A DNA stretch of 64,000 nt from assembly GCA_023391815.1 (NCBI GenBank), contig JAEWAF010000071.1, positions 1 through 64,000 on the forward strand. Direction: 5' to 3'. Source of the DNA: Pseudomonadota bacterium (GTDB lineage Bacteria > Pseudomonadota > Gammaproteobacteria > Steroidobacterales > Steroidobacteraceae). The first letter of the stretch is position 1. Each line of letters begins with the position of its first letter. This document shows, piece by piece, positions 21,888-29,977 of the stretch. The position numbers and the translations under genes are program-made. Below the pieces are notes generated by a model, which did not search any database, was not told the DNA's origin, and was given only the letters and a program-made list of their open reading frames with translations.

Positions 21888-22670
21888 TCAGCGGGCCGCC
21901 GCCGTCTTGCCGACCACATTCACCGCTCGACGCTCCGCCACGCGGCCCACTCGTATCGGGGCGAGCTGGCGGCCGTCGGGCAGCGCCAGGTAGCCGGCAC
22001 CATTCACACTTGCTTGCAAAACGATCACGTCACCGACTCGCAACGTGGCCAGATCCGACAATGTCACTTCCGCCTCGCCCAACCAGGCGTGCACATCGAC
22101 CACTTCCTCACCAATGGCGCTGCGCCTGGAGGCAATGGGATCGGCGGACTTGGTGGTGGACGCAGGCAGCATCGCGAGCAACAGTTGTGGTGACAGTCGC
22201 GCCGACAACAGCACTCGATCGGCGGCCGTCTTGATGGTCATCGTGCATCCATAACGACTCCATGCCTGGGCGAGCTTGTCGCTTTGATAAGCGCGCACGC
22301 TCGCACGCGCGGTAGCCGCAGGCTCCGAGAGTTGAAGACACAACGCTTGCAGCGCTTCCGTGACCGCCGCGTTGGCGATCTCACCTCCACCCGCGACGCC
22401 TAGCAATTCGTACTGAACATCCGCCGGGATCGCGATCAACAACAACGGGACATCTGCGGCATCGGCACCAAATGCGATCGTTCGCCCTCCCGGCGCCACG
22501 GCCTTCCGCGTCAGACTGTCGGCGCAATCGACCACTAACGGAAGATGTGCATTGCCGCCCCACTGCTGGCGCCAGGACTGCAATGTTTGTAACAACGATT
22601 GCGTGAGTTGCTGCCGCCGATTCGATCCGAGCAGCATGATCGGCTCACACGTACCGGTCGCGGCGCTCAT
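21888..22670 (-). CDS. FliM/FliN-family switch protein lacking the N-terminal FliM regions
   Basis: A 260-residue protein in the fliM position. Only the C-terminal ~80 residues are clearly a SpoA surface-presentation domain (WLGEAEVTLSDLATLRVGDV, LPDGRQLAPIRVGRV). Normal FliM is about 330 residues and starts with the CheY-binding EIDALL peptide followed by a CheC-like middle domain that contacts FliG; I cannot see either. The N-terminal ~170 residues are unlike FliM. In size and composition it is closer to the SctQ-type proteins of injectisomes, though these carry two SpoA domains. ATGA overlap with flgE. Role inferred from position and SpoA domain only. Confidence 0.75.
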   Translation of the reverse strand: MSAATGTCEPIMLLGSNRRQQLTQSLLQTLQSWRQQWGGNAHLPLVVDCADSLTRKAVAPGGRTIAFGADAADVPLLLIAIPADVQYELLGVAGGGEIANAAVTEALQALCLQLSEPAATARASVRAYQSDKLAQAWSRYGCTMTIKTAADRVLLSARLSPQLLLAMLPASTTKSADPIASRRSAIGEEVVDVHAWLGEAEVTLSDLATLRVGDVIVLQASVNGAGYLALPDGRQLAPIRVGRVAERRAVNVVGKTAAAR

Positions 22671-23875
22671 CGACCGGATTCCATCGCCAACAGCGTCTGG
22701 ATCAGCTCATTCGTGATCGAACTCACTTGCGAGCTCGCCTGATAGCCTCGCTGCAGAATGATCAGGTCCGTGAACTGACGAGTAAGATCGACGTTCGCCA
22801 TCTCGACTCGTCTGCCCATGATCCGGCCCACGCCCTGCACCAGCGCGCTGCCCATGCGAGGGGTCGTGCCATCCTTGGCCGCGAACAGGCCGCCACCGAG
22901 CGCCTGCAACTGCCCGGGATTGTCGAACTGCGCGAGCACCAGCTTGCCCGGCGTTTTGCTCTGGCCATTGGAGTAGGTGAGCTTGAACTGGCCCTGCTCA
23001 TCGAATGCCGTGACCGTGAGCGAACCGATGGTGAGGCCGTCCTGACGCTGGACTTGCAGCGATGATGTCGTGCTGGTCGGCGGACTCGTGACGCCGGAAT
23101 AGGTCCCGGTAGCGCCCAGGTTGAACGTGACCGGGAAGGGTTCGCCGCCGGTCGCTGTGACGTTCACGGTGAACGAGTTCTCCGCAGGCGTGCCATCGGC
23201 GTTGAATGTCACCGTGCCCGATCCGATCACGGTGTTGGCGGTGCTCATCACTTCGGCGGTCCATTTCAACGGGTCGCTACCGTTGCGCGTGAAGCGAACT
23301 CGCAGCGACACGGCGGTGCCGGCCTTGTCGTAGACGGTTGCACTCGAGAGCTCGTAACTGGCATTCGTGCCGGTGCGCGCGAGCACGCCGCCGATATTCA
23401 CGTTCGCGGTCGCTTTCGGCTCATGGGTTCGATAGGAATTGATATCGAAGGTGCCGACCGAACTTTCCGGCGTGCTGAACAGCACCTTTTCTCCGGTCGT
23501 TCGCTCGACCAGAATGCCTTCGGCGCTGAAGGTGAATTGCCCGGCGCGCGTATATCGATAGGTGCCGTCCTCCCGTTGCAGGACGAAGAAACCAGTGCCG
23601 TCGATCGCGACGTCCAGATCGTTGCCGGTATCGCGCAACTCGCCTTGAGTGAAGTTGATGCCTGCGCTGCCCGCCTCGACGCCCGCCCCCTGCGGACGCT
23701 GTCCACCGCCATCGCCCTCGTTCGCTTGAATGTGACGATAGACGATCTCGCGAAATACCGGATCGGACACCTTGAATCCGGGCGTGTTCAGATTCGCGAC
23801 GTTGTTGCTGATGACGTCCAGTCCCTGCGAGTACGCCTTCATGCCGGCCAGCGCGGTATAGATCGATGCGAACAT
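22667..23875 (-). CDS. flgE: Flagellar hook protein FlgE
   Basis: A 402-residue axial protein. The N-terminal D0 helix carries the rod/hook motif ISNNVANLNTPGFK, and the C-terminus has VEMANVDLTRQFTDLIILQR and the coiled tail expected of FlgE. The body is a beta-rich, Ser/Thr-rich domain of normal hook size. FlgE polymerises into the hook after export. It follows flgD (21 bp gap), the usual order, and overlaps the fliM-like gene. Confidence 0.93.
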   Translation of the reverse strand: MFASIYTALAGMKAYSQGLDVISNNVANLNTPGFKVSDPVFREIVYRHIQANEGDGGGQRPQGAGVEAGSAGINFTQGELRDTGNDLDVAIDGTGFFVLQREDGTYRYTRAGQFTFSAEGILVERTTGEKVLFSTPESSVGTFDINSYRTHEPKATANVNIGGVLARTGTNASYELSSATVYDKAGTAVSLRVRFTRNGSDPLKWTAEVMSTANTVIGSGTVTFNADGTPAENSFTVNVTATGGEPFPVTFNLGATGTYSGVTSPPTSTTSSLQVQRQDGLTIGSLTVTAFDEQGQFKLTYSNGQSKTPGKLVLAQFDNPGQLQALGGGLFAAKDGTTPRMGSALVQGVGRIMGRRVEMANVDLTRQFTDLIILQRGYQASSQVSSITNELIQTLLAMESGR

Positions 23876-23896
23876 ATGATGTTTCTCCCGAGTGGA

Positions 23897-24313
23897 TTAC
23901 GGCTTCACCAAGGTGACGCTCGAGAGCGGGATGTCGGGCAGAAAGCTCCCGTTCACGCTGACGGTGAGCAATGGCTGACCGGTACGGAACGTCACCGAGT
24001 CCACCTTGCCAAGCGTTTCCGTACCCGCCGAACTCGCGACGCTGACGGACTTGCCGATGATGTCCACCGCTTGCATCACTGCCTGAATGCCGAGCAGCTG
24101 ATCGATCTTCTCGCTCTGCTGCCGGTTGATCTCGAGGCCGCTGAACTGCGCGAGCTGTGCGACGAACTCCTGGTTGTCCACCGGCTTGAGCGGATCCTGG
24201 AATTGCAGCTGCGAGAGCAGGATGCGCATGAAATCGTCCTGACCGAGCTGCGCCGCGCTGGGCACTTCGCTGGCGCCCGAACTGCCCGCCGCGCCGATTG
24301 AGCTGACCGCCAT
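23897..24313 (-). CDS. flgD: Hook-cap assembly protein FlgD (short form)
   Basis: A 138-residue FlgD. The conserved N-terminal part is present (DDFMRILLSQLQFQDPLKPV and FVAQLAQFSGLE), followed by a segment near 80-135 that begins the beta domain (GKSVSVASSAGTETLGKVDS). Gammaproteobacterial FlgD is usually about 220 residues with a further Ig-like/FlgD-FnIII part, but short forms of about 140 residues are known in other phyla, so the size is unusual rather than broken. It caps the growing hook. The gene precedes flgE. Confidence 0.88.
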   Translation of the reverse strand: MAVSSIGAAGSSGASEVPSAAQLGQDDFMRILLSQLQFQDPLKPVDNQEFVAQLAQFSGLEINRQQSEKIDQLLGIQAVMQAVDIIGKSVSVASSAGTETLGKVDSVTFRTGQPLLTVSVNGSFLPDIPLSSVTLVKP

Positions 24314-24332
24314 GATGAGTTCCTCCGATGAA

Positions 24333-24797
24333 TCAGGTGCCGTCGTTATGCGGAGCGCGCGACAACGCTCCTTCGTCGAGCTCTTTCTGGGACTGTCGCT
24401 GCTGCTCGGTCTGCGCCGCCTCTCGACGCCGCTCGATCAAGCGCTCGACCAGGGAAAGTTGCTGGAACAGATGCAGTACGAACACTTGCGCATCCTCGAC
24501 GCGCTGTGCGGCCGCGCGATGCTGATCCTCTGCGCCATGCAATCGTTGCTGCTGGAGTCCGCTGAAAGCTGTCATTCGCAGCAATGCTTCGGGATTCAAC
24601 GGCGCATCCGTCTGAGTCTGCTGGCGCGCGAGCGACTGCAACTCATCGATCTCACTTTGAATGCGCGACAGCGTCGAGAGATGATCGGCCGCTTCGGCTT
24701 CGAGTTGCGTTTTGGTGATCCTGGCTTCCTCGAGCTGGGAGGACTGCCAACGCTGCAACGCTTGCAACTGCTCCGGACGCTGTCTGTTGTCGCTCAT
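24333..24797 (-). CDS. fliJ: FliJ-like export chaperone/ATPase stalk protein
   Basis: A 154-residue all-helical, Gln/Glu/Arg-rich protein predicted to be one long antiparallel coiled coil (LQALQRWQSSQLEEARITKT ... LSLVERLIERRREAAQTEQQ). FliJ is poorly conserved in sequence, so this call rests on size, coiled-coil composition and its place directly after fliI with an ATGA overlap. FliJ rotates within the FliI hexamer to open the export gate and escorts late substrates. Confidence 0.8.
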   Translation of the reverse strand: MSDNRQRPEQLQALQRWQSSQLEEARITKTQLEAEAADHLSTLSRIQSEIDELQSLARQQTQTDAPLNPEALLRMTAFSGLQQQRLHGAEDQHRAAAQRVEDAQVFVLHLFQQLSLVERLIERRREAAQTEQQRQSQKELDEGALSRAPHNDGT

Positions 24798-26119
24798 GTC
24801 GCGCGCTCCGCTTGCAGGATCTTGCGCAGGCGCTGCATCGCCGCGCTTCGGGACTCTGTTTCTTCCGGCTTTTGCGCCATGAACTTCTCCAGTTCCGGCA
24901 CGATCTTGATGGCCCGATCGACTTGAGCGTTGGTGCCGCCCTTGTACGCGCCGACCTCGATGAGATCGCGCGAGCTCTCGTATTGCGCGATCAGGCGAAG
25001 CGCATCGGCGATCAGATCGCGGTCCGAGGCGCCGACGACCGACGATGCGAGGCGGCTCACGCTCTGGGTGACATCCAGCGCGGGAAATCGGGCTCGCTGT
25101 GCCACCGCTCGGGACAGCACGATGTGTCCATCCAGAATGGAGCGCACGGTGTCCGCAATCGGATCGTTCATGTCGTCGCCTTCGACCAGCACGGTGTAGA
25201 GCGCCGTTAACGAACCGCCGTTCGCCGCTGAGCCGCCACGCTCCAGCAATTTAGGCAGTAGCGCGAATACCGACGGCGTATACGCCCGAGCGGTCGGCAA
25301 CTCGCCGCTGGCCAAGCCGATTTCCCGCTGCGCCATCGCGACGCGAGTGACTGAATCCATGGTCAGGCAAACGTGCTTGCCACGATCTCGGAAATATTCG
25401 GCGATGGCGGTAGCCAGGAACGCGGCGCGTCTGCGTACCAGCGCGGGTTGGTCGGACGTCGCCGCCACGACGACGCAGCGCTTGCGCGCTTCCGGAGACA
25501 AACCCGATTCGACGAACGCTTTCACTTCACGACCGCGCTCGCCCACCAGGGCGATGACCATTACGTCGGCATGAACATGACGCGCGATCATGCCGAGCAC
25601 GGTGCTCTTGCCCACACCGCTGCCGGCGAATATTCCGACACGCTGGCCGCGTGCCAGCGTGAGCAATGTATCTATCGCGCGCACTCCCGTTTCCAGCACG
25701 TCGCCGATCTGACCGCGTTCCAGCGGATTGAGTGGCGGCGGATGTAATGGATATTTGCTGCCGCGACGGCTGAGCGGCAGACCGTCGATCGGCTGACCGA
25801 AACCGTCGAGCACTCGTCCCAACAGATGGTCGCCGGCCAGCGCGTGCGCGGTTTCGCCCGTCGCCATCACTTCGCTGCCCGCTTCGATCCCGATCGGGTC
25901 CGAATAGGGCATGAGCAAGACGCGGCGATCGGTGAAGCCGACGACTTCGGCCAGCGTGCGGCTGCCGTGAGCGCGCGAAGTGATCTCACAAACTTCGCCG
26001 AGGCGCGCATCCGGTCCTTCGGATTCGAGCGCCAGGCCGACCGATCGCACCAGCCGCCCGGTACGTTTCAACCAGTCGGCCCCGCGAACCGACTCGAGCA
26101 GACGCGCCGCGGAGCTCAC
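24794..26119 (-). CDS. fliI: Flagellum-specific ATPase FliI
   Basis: A 441-residue ATPase of the F1-beta type. GTG at 26119 is preferred because it overlaps the fliH stop (GTGA), and gives the length normal for FliI. Walker A is FAGSGVGKST, Walker B is HVCLTMDSVTRVAMAQRE, and the RxSE loop region LASGELPTARAYTPSVF is typical of type III ATPases. Both catalytic Lys and acidic residues are present, so it should be active. It powers unfolding and delivery of export substrates with FliH and FliJ. Confidence 0.95.
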   Translation of the reverse strand: MSSAARLLESVRGADWLKRTGRLVRSVGLALESEGPDARLGEVCEITSRAHGSRTLAEVVGFTDRRVLLMPYSDPIGIEAGSEVMATGETAHALAGDHLLGRVLDGFGQPIDGLPLSRRGSKYPLHPPPLNPLERGQIGDVLETGVRAIDTLLTLARGQRVGIFAGSGVGKSTVLGMIARHVHADVMVIALVGERGREVKAFVESGLSPEARKRCVVVAATSDQPALVRRRAAFLATAIAEYFRDRGKHVCLTMDSVTRVAMAQREIGLASGELPTARAYTPSVFALLPKLLERGGSAANGGSLTALYTVLVEGDDMNDPIADTVRSILDGHIVLSRAVAQRARFPALDVTQSVSRLASSVVGASDRDLIADALRLIAQYESSRDLIEVGAYKGGTNAQVDRAIKIVPELEKFMAQKPEETESRSAAMQRLRKILQAERAT

Positions 26120-26901
26120 GATGCCTCCCTGCCAGCCGCCTTGGCCGTTCGCAACGTTTCGCACATCTCATGCAGCTGCACTTCGAAGCGGCCGTCGAGA
26201 CTGCCGGCCGATGTTTCGACGATGCATCCGCCGGCGGTGACGCGCGTATCCGCCACCAGGGCGAACTTGCGACGGCCGAGCACACGTGTCAGCGTTTGTT
26301 CTTCTTGTTGCAAGACCGGCAAGTCGGTCGCGTGAACTCGGATCGTCACATCGCGATCTTCCTTGACGCGAGCCAATACGTTCAGCACTGCGCCGACGAT
26401 CGCTTCCCGACTGGTCAGCACCGGTCCGGCGATCTTCGCCAGCACTTCGGCCACGACGTCGACGCAGCCCTCCGCAAGCGCCGCGGATTCCCGATCGAAC
26501 GCGGCTTCCGCCGCCGTTGCCAGCTGCTCCAATGTCGCGAGCCCGTGCTCGAACTGACGAGCAAATTCGGCTCGCGCCCGCTGTTCTCCGGCTTCGTAGC
26601 CGCTCAGCCGCGCCTTCTCGTGAATCGCGGTCAGCTCATCGCTCAGCAATGACGCGCACGCCGCGCGAGTTTCGCCGTCCTGAATCGCCAGCCACGCCGC
26701 CACTTGCTCGAATGTGAGAACGGAGGGCGCCGGCGGCACGTAAGGCTCGGGCGCAGCTTCGACATCGGCCGTGGCCCTGGGCAGATCGAGCAAGGAAGCC
26801 ACGATGGCCTGCCGTTCGGCGACCTCCGGCTCCGGCGCGATTGCCGGCGCACGGCCGAGCGTCCGCGACTGATCCGCGATGATGATGTCTCGCAGAATCA
26901 T
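26116..26901 (-). CDS. fliH: Flagellar export ATPase regulator FliH
   Basis: A 261-residue protein from the ATG at 26901, which overlaps the stop of the fliG-like gene (ATGA). The region upstream in frame is not coding. The body has the Ala/Glu-rich FliH/SctL-like helical core with GxxxG-type spacing (SGYEAGEQRARAEFARQFEH) and a C-terminal domain (VTIRVHATDLPVLQ, VTAGGCIVETSAGSLDGRFE) that binds FliI. FliH holds FliI off and tethers it to FliN. Confidence 0.88.
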   Translation of the reverse strand: MILRDIIIADQSRTLGRAPAIAPEPEVAERQAIVASLLDLPRATADVEAAPEPYVPPAPSVLTFEQVAAWLAIQDGETRAACASLLSDELTAIHEKARLSGYEAGEQRARAEFARQFEHGLATLEQLATAAEAAFDRESAALAEGCVDVVAEVLAKIAGPVLTSREAIVGAVLNVLARVKEDRDVTIRVHATDLPVLQQEEQTLTRVLGRRKFALVADTRVTAGGCIVETSAGSLDGRFEVQLHEMCETLRTAKAAGREAS

Positions 26902-27419
26902 AGATGCAGCGTGAGACGCCTCTTGGAACGAGACGCACCGATCCGTTCGACGAGTCGATCGAAGGCAGAGACCGCCGCCACATCGCCCTGACAACGAGCG
27001 AGCACTTGTTTCGTGACCGCCTGCACGAGCTCCGCGCCGAACGTTTGCGAGCGGATTCTTTCCACTTCGGAACGTTGTAGCGCCGGCATCGCATCGAGCA
27101 GCTCACGACTCCAACTCGCGTCCTGAGACTGCAGCACGAGCGCCGCGATCCATGCCGGCTCATGGCGGAGCAGCGCCGCCATGATGCGCGGCTCGACTCT
27201 GGACAAGCTCTTCGCACCCTCGTTCTTCCTGTTGTCCGACGGCGCGACCGGGCGTACTTCCCGCACGTTCATGCTGACGACTTCGACCGGCTGCTCGGCC
27301 GCTTCGAGCGTCGCGAGCAGTTGCGCACGTTCGACTTCGGACAGCTGCTGCATGACCCAGCCGCGATCCGTCGCGTTGAGCTGTTGCAAGCGACTCAGCA
27401 GAGTCGGGTCAGTCTTCAT
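26898..27419 (-). CDS. Truncated FliG-like protein in the fliG position
   Basis: A 173-residue protein between fliF and fliH, exactly where fliG sits in most operons. Full FliG is about 330 residues. One segment (about 78-125: ALLRHEPAWIAALVL followed by LLDAMPALQRSEVERIR) resembles the FliG middle domain, in which the usual EHPQ motif is degenerate (HEPA). The N-terminal FliF-binding domain and the C-terminal motor domain with its charged torque helix are not recognisable. The identification as a FliG remnant rests on that segment and the position; an unrelated adaptor cannot be excluded. ATGA overlaps join it to both neighbours, so it is not an obvious pseudogene. Confidence 0.65.
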   Translation of the reverse strand: MKTDPTLLSRLQQLNATDRGWVMQQLSEVERAQLLATLEAAEQPVEVVSMNVREVRPVAPSDNRKNEGAKSLSRVEPRIMAALLRHEPAWIAALVLQSQDASWSRELLDAMPALQRSEVERIRSQTFGAELVQAVTKQVLARCQGDVAAVSAFDRLVERIGASRSKRRLTLHL

Positions 27420-28855
27420 GAATGAGCCCTGCCAGTGGCGGAAGGAGTGGTGCTCAAACTCTTGCGCAGCTCATCGAGCAGCTGCTCACGTTCCTGCGCG
27501 GAGAAAGCGCGCCGGCCGAGCAGCGACACGATGAGGCCGCCGATCACCGCGATCGCCAAGCCCACCAGGGCACCAAGGATTACGGTATTGCGAACACCGA
27601 GCGATTCTTTGGGAGCAGCGGATGTGACTTTCGGTTCGCTGGGCGCGGCGCCGGCAGCATGTTCGACGCCGTTCGTTTCGAGCGCGGCGGGTTGGAAGCC
27701 AATTTGGGACAGCGGTTGCACGCTGACAGCATCGCCGCGCTTGCTGTCGATACCGGCGGCCACGCGCACGAGATCGGTGATGCGCGCCCGCTTCTCGTCC
27801 GTGAGCTCGCCCGGCACGATCACGCCGACGTTCAGACGGCTCAACGCTCCCGGCGCCGCAATGACTTCATCGATACGACGTCCGTACTCATATTCCACTT
27901 CGGTGGTCGAGTTTGGCGATCTGGCCGCGACCGCTGTCTCGCTGGCACTCGTCCACGTCGGTTGCGGCGAAGACCCGGTCACTTGCCGACGGCGCACCAC
28001 GCGACCCGAGCCATCCGAAAGTTCGCCGGGCAACAGATCCTGAATCGTCGTCTTCGACGCATCGAAGTTCAGGCTCGCATCCACGCTGACGATGGCCTGT
28101 CCCGGACCGAACGCGGTGTCGAGCAGGCGCACGATTTTCTGCGTCATGTACTCCTCGATGTCGCGCTTCACCTGCAAGCGCGCATCGACCGCTCCCGCCG
28201 CGCCATTCGTGTCGGCCGCCACCAGGCTGACGCCGCGCTGGTCGGTGATCACGACGCGCGACGGTTCGAGTCCCGGAACCGCCGCCGCGACCAGCCGTTG
28301 CACACCGGCGATCTGCTGTCGATCCAAAGTCAGGCCGGGTTCCATGGCGATGGAGACAGCTGCAGTCGCCTGCTGCCGATCCTTGGTGAACAACGTCGAC
28401 TCGGGCATCACCAGGTGCACGCGCACCTGGCGCACATGATCCATCGACGCAATGGTTCGACCGAGCTCGCCTTGCAGCGCGCGCTGATACGACACCTTCT
28501 GCGAATGTTCGGTCGCGCCCAGGCCCTGCTTGTCGAAGATCTCGAAGCCGACACCACCGCTCAACGGCAACTCGCCGCTCATCAAGGCCAGCCGCACGTC
28601 GTGCACCCGTTCGCTCGGCACCTGAATCGTGCCGCCCTCCGAAAGCTGATAAGGAACTTTGTCCTTCTTCAGCTGCTTCACGATCACGGCGGCGTCCTGC
28701 TCCGCGAGATCGGCGAACAACACGCCATAGTCTTCCTGCATCAGTTGCAGACCGAGCCATGCCAGCAGGCCCAGCGCCACGACCGCCGCACCAACCGCGG
28801 CCAGCTGTCCGCCGCGGCTCCAGCCGTTCCAGAGTGCACTCATTCGACTGCTCAT
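27416..28855 (-). CDS. fliF: MS-ring protein FliF (short C-terminus)
   Basis: A 479-residue protein with an N-terminal membrane helix (about 20-40), ring-building motifs (EDYGVLFADLAEQDAAVIV, GELPLSGGVGFEIFDK, EHSQKVSYQRALQGELGRTI) and a second helix at about 425-450 (NTVILGALVGLAIAVIGGLI). Only about 28 residues follow, whereas FliF is usually about 550 residues with an 80-100-residue cytoplasmic tail whose end binds FliG. The missing tail matches the reduced fliG-like gene next to it. Normal FliF sequence otherwise, so the MS ring should form. Confidence 0.93.
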   Translation of the reverse strand: MSSRMSALWNGWSRGGQLAAVGAAVVALGLLAWLGLQLMQEDYGVLFADLAEQDAAVIVKQLKKDKVPYQLSEGGTIQVPSERVHDVRLALMSGELPLSGGVGFEIFDKQGLGATEHSQKVSYQRALQGELGRTIASMDHVRQVRVHLVMPESTLFTKDRQQATAAVSIAMEPGLTLDRQQIAGVQRLVAAAVPGLEPSRVVITDQRGVSLVAADTNGAAGAVDARLQVKRDIEEYMTQKIVRLLDTAFGPGQAIVSVDASLNFDASKTTIQDLLPGELSDGSGRVVRRRQVTGSSPQPTWTSASETAVAARSPNSTTEVEYEYGRRIDEVIAAPGALSRLNVGVIVPGELTDEKRARITDLVRVAAGIDSKRGDAVSVQPLSQIGFQPAALETNGVEHAAGAAPSEPKVTSAAPKESLGVRNTVILGALVGLAIAVIGGLIVSLLGRRAFSAQEREQLLDELRKSLSTTPSATGRAHS

Positions 28856-28880
28856 GATCTATCGTCCGTGAGGTGTGCGC

Positions 28881-29177
28881 TCAAACCTGCATGCGCATCA
28901 GTTCTTGATAGGCCTCGAGCGCCTTGTTACGAACCTGCAGCGCCAGCTCGAAGGTCAGTCGCGTCTTCTCCAGGTTCATCATCACTTTGTGCAGTTCGCC
29001 GGTGTCACCGAGTGCGAGCGCCTGCACCGCCTGATCGTTGTCACGCATCTGCCGGTTGAGGCCGTCGACGGCATCGACCATGGAGTCGAACACGCCGGGC
29101 GCGGGTTGCGCAGTGGTCGTCGCCAGCGCTGGCAGGCTGAACGGCGCACCGATGGCGCCAATCGCTTCAATGCTCAT
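28881..29177 (-). CDS. fliE: Flagellar hook-basal body complex protein FliE
   Basis: A 98-residue protein with the conserved C-terminal FliE block (LHKVMMNLEKTRLTFELALQ, RNKALEAYQELMRMQV). FliE connects the MS ring to the proximal rod and is the first export substrate of the rod. The ATG overlaps the flgC stop by 4 bases. Confidence 0.93.
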   Translation of the reverse strand: MSIEAIGAIGAPFSLPALATTTAQPAPGVFDSMVDAVDGLNRQMRDNDQAVQALALGDTGELHKVMMNLEKTRLTFELALQVRNKALEAYQELMRMQV

Positions 29178-29605
29178 CGTGAGTTCCCCATGTCGATGGT
29201 CCGTTGCAGCAGCGAGCGAGTGACGTCGAACGCGCGCAGATTCGCTTCGTAGCTGCGCGATACCGAGATGAGATCCATCATCGTCGACAGCGCATCGACG
29301 CCCGGCATCGAAACGAAGCCGCGCTCGTCCGCATCGGGATGGCCCGGGTCGTACACCAGTCGTGGCGGCGCTTCGGTGGGCACCACGCTCTGCAATACCG
29401 GTCGTGGCAACGATTCAGCCGCCAGCGCGGCTTGCACGTTTTCGTAGCTCGTCGCCTGCACGACCGCGCGCAAAGGTTGATACGGAGTTCCGTCCACACC
29501 CGCCGAGGTTCGTGAATTCGCGAGATTGGACGCCGCGACCGCGAGCCTGCTCTGCTCCACCGACATGCCGGCGGAGCTGATATCGAACACACCGAACAAA
29601 TCCAT
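29174..29605 (-). CDS. flgC: Flagellar basal-body rod protein FlgC
   Basis: A 143-residue rod protein. The N-terminus is the rod-family helix with LAVAASNLANSRT in place of the usual SNIANANT motif, and the C-terminus is the FlgC-like VDALSTMMDLISVSRSYEAN with RSLLQRTIDMG. FlgB, FlgC and FlgF form the proximal rod. It follows flgB by 2 bp. Confidence 0.9.
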   Translation of the reverse strand: MDLFGVFDISSAGMSVEQSRLAVAASNLANSRTSAGVDGTPYQPLRAVVQATSYENVQAALAAESLPRPVLQSVVPTEAPPRLVYDPGHPDADERGFVSMPGVDALSTMMDLISVSRSYEANLRAFDVTRSLLQRTIDMGNSR

Positions 29606-29607
29606 GA

Positions 29608-29964
29608 TCAGCTCCTGCCTTCATTGACGGCGAGACGGATCGATCCCAGCGAGCGCTCGAACGCGTCCAGCAGGATCTGGTAGCGCAAGGCGTTCTTGGC
29701 CATCGCGGCCATTTCTTCATCGAGCTTCACGGCTGCGCCGGTGCTGATGACAGCGGGCGATTCGATCGATGGCGCGCTGCTGACCGCTGGCGACGACGAT
29801 GTTTGTAAGTTGGCCCGCTCCAGCGCCGCATCGAAGCTCACCGTCAAGCGTGAGTAGCCGTCGACGTTCGCGTTTGCGATGTTCGCGGCGTGCACCGACT
29901 GGCGTAGCGCGCTCACGTCGATGACCTGTTCCAGCAGCGTCATCGTGGGAGTGGTGTACAGCAT
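29608..29964 (-). CDS. flgB: Flagellar basal-body rod protein FlgB
   Basis: A 118-residue protein from the ATG at 29964, chosen for its GAGG Shine-Dalgarno and family length. The frame extends 15 codons upstream without support. The rod motif is HAANIANANVDGYSR, and the C-terminal helix contains LDEEMAAMAKNALRYQILLD, typical of FlgB. It is somewhat shorter than the usual 130 or so residues. Confidence 0.87.
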   Translation of the reverse strand: MLYTTPTMTLLEQVIDVSALRQSVHAANIANANVDGYSRLTVSFDAALERANLQTSSSPAVSSAPSIESPAVISTGAAVKLDEEMAAMAKNALRYQILLDAFERSLGSIRLAVNEGRS

Positions 29965-29977
29965 GAAGTGAGGTCCT

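Noticed and set aside
27422..29059. 545-codon plus-strand open frame across fliF and fliE
   Set aside because: Antisense to clear flagellar genes; composition (His/Arg/Gln-rich) is that of a shadow.
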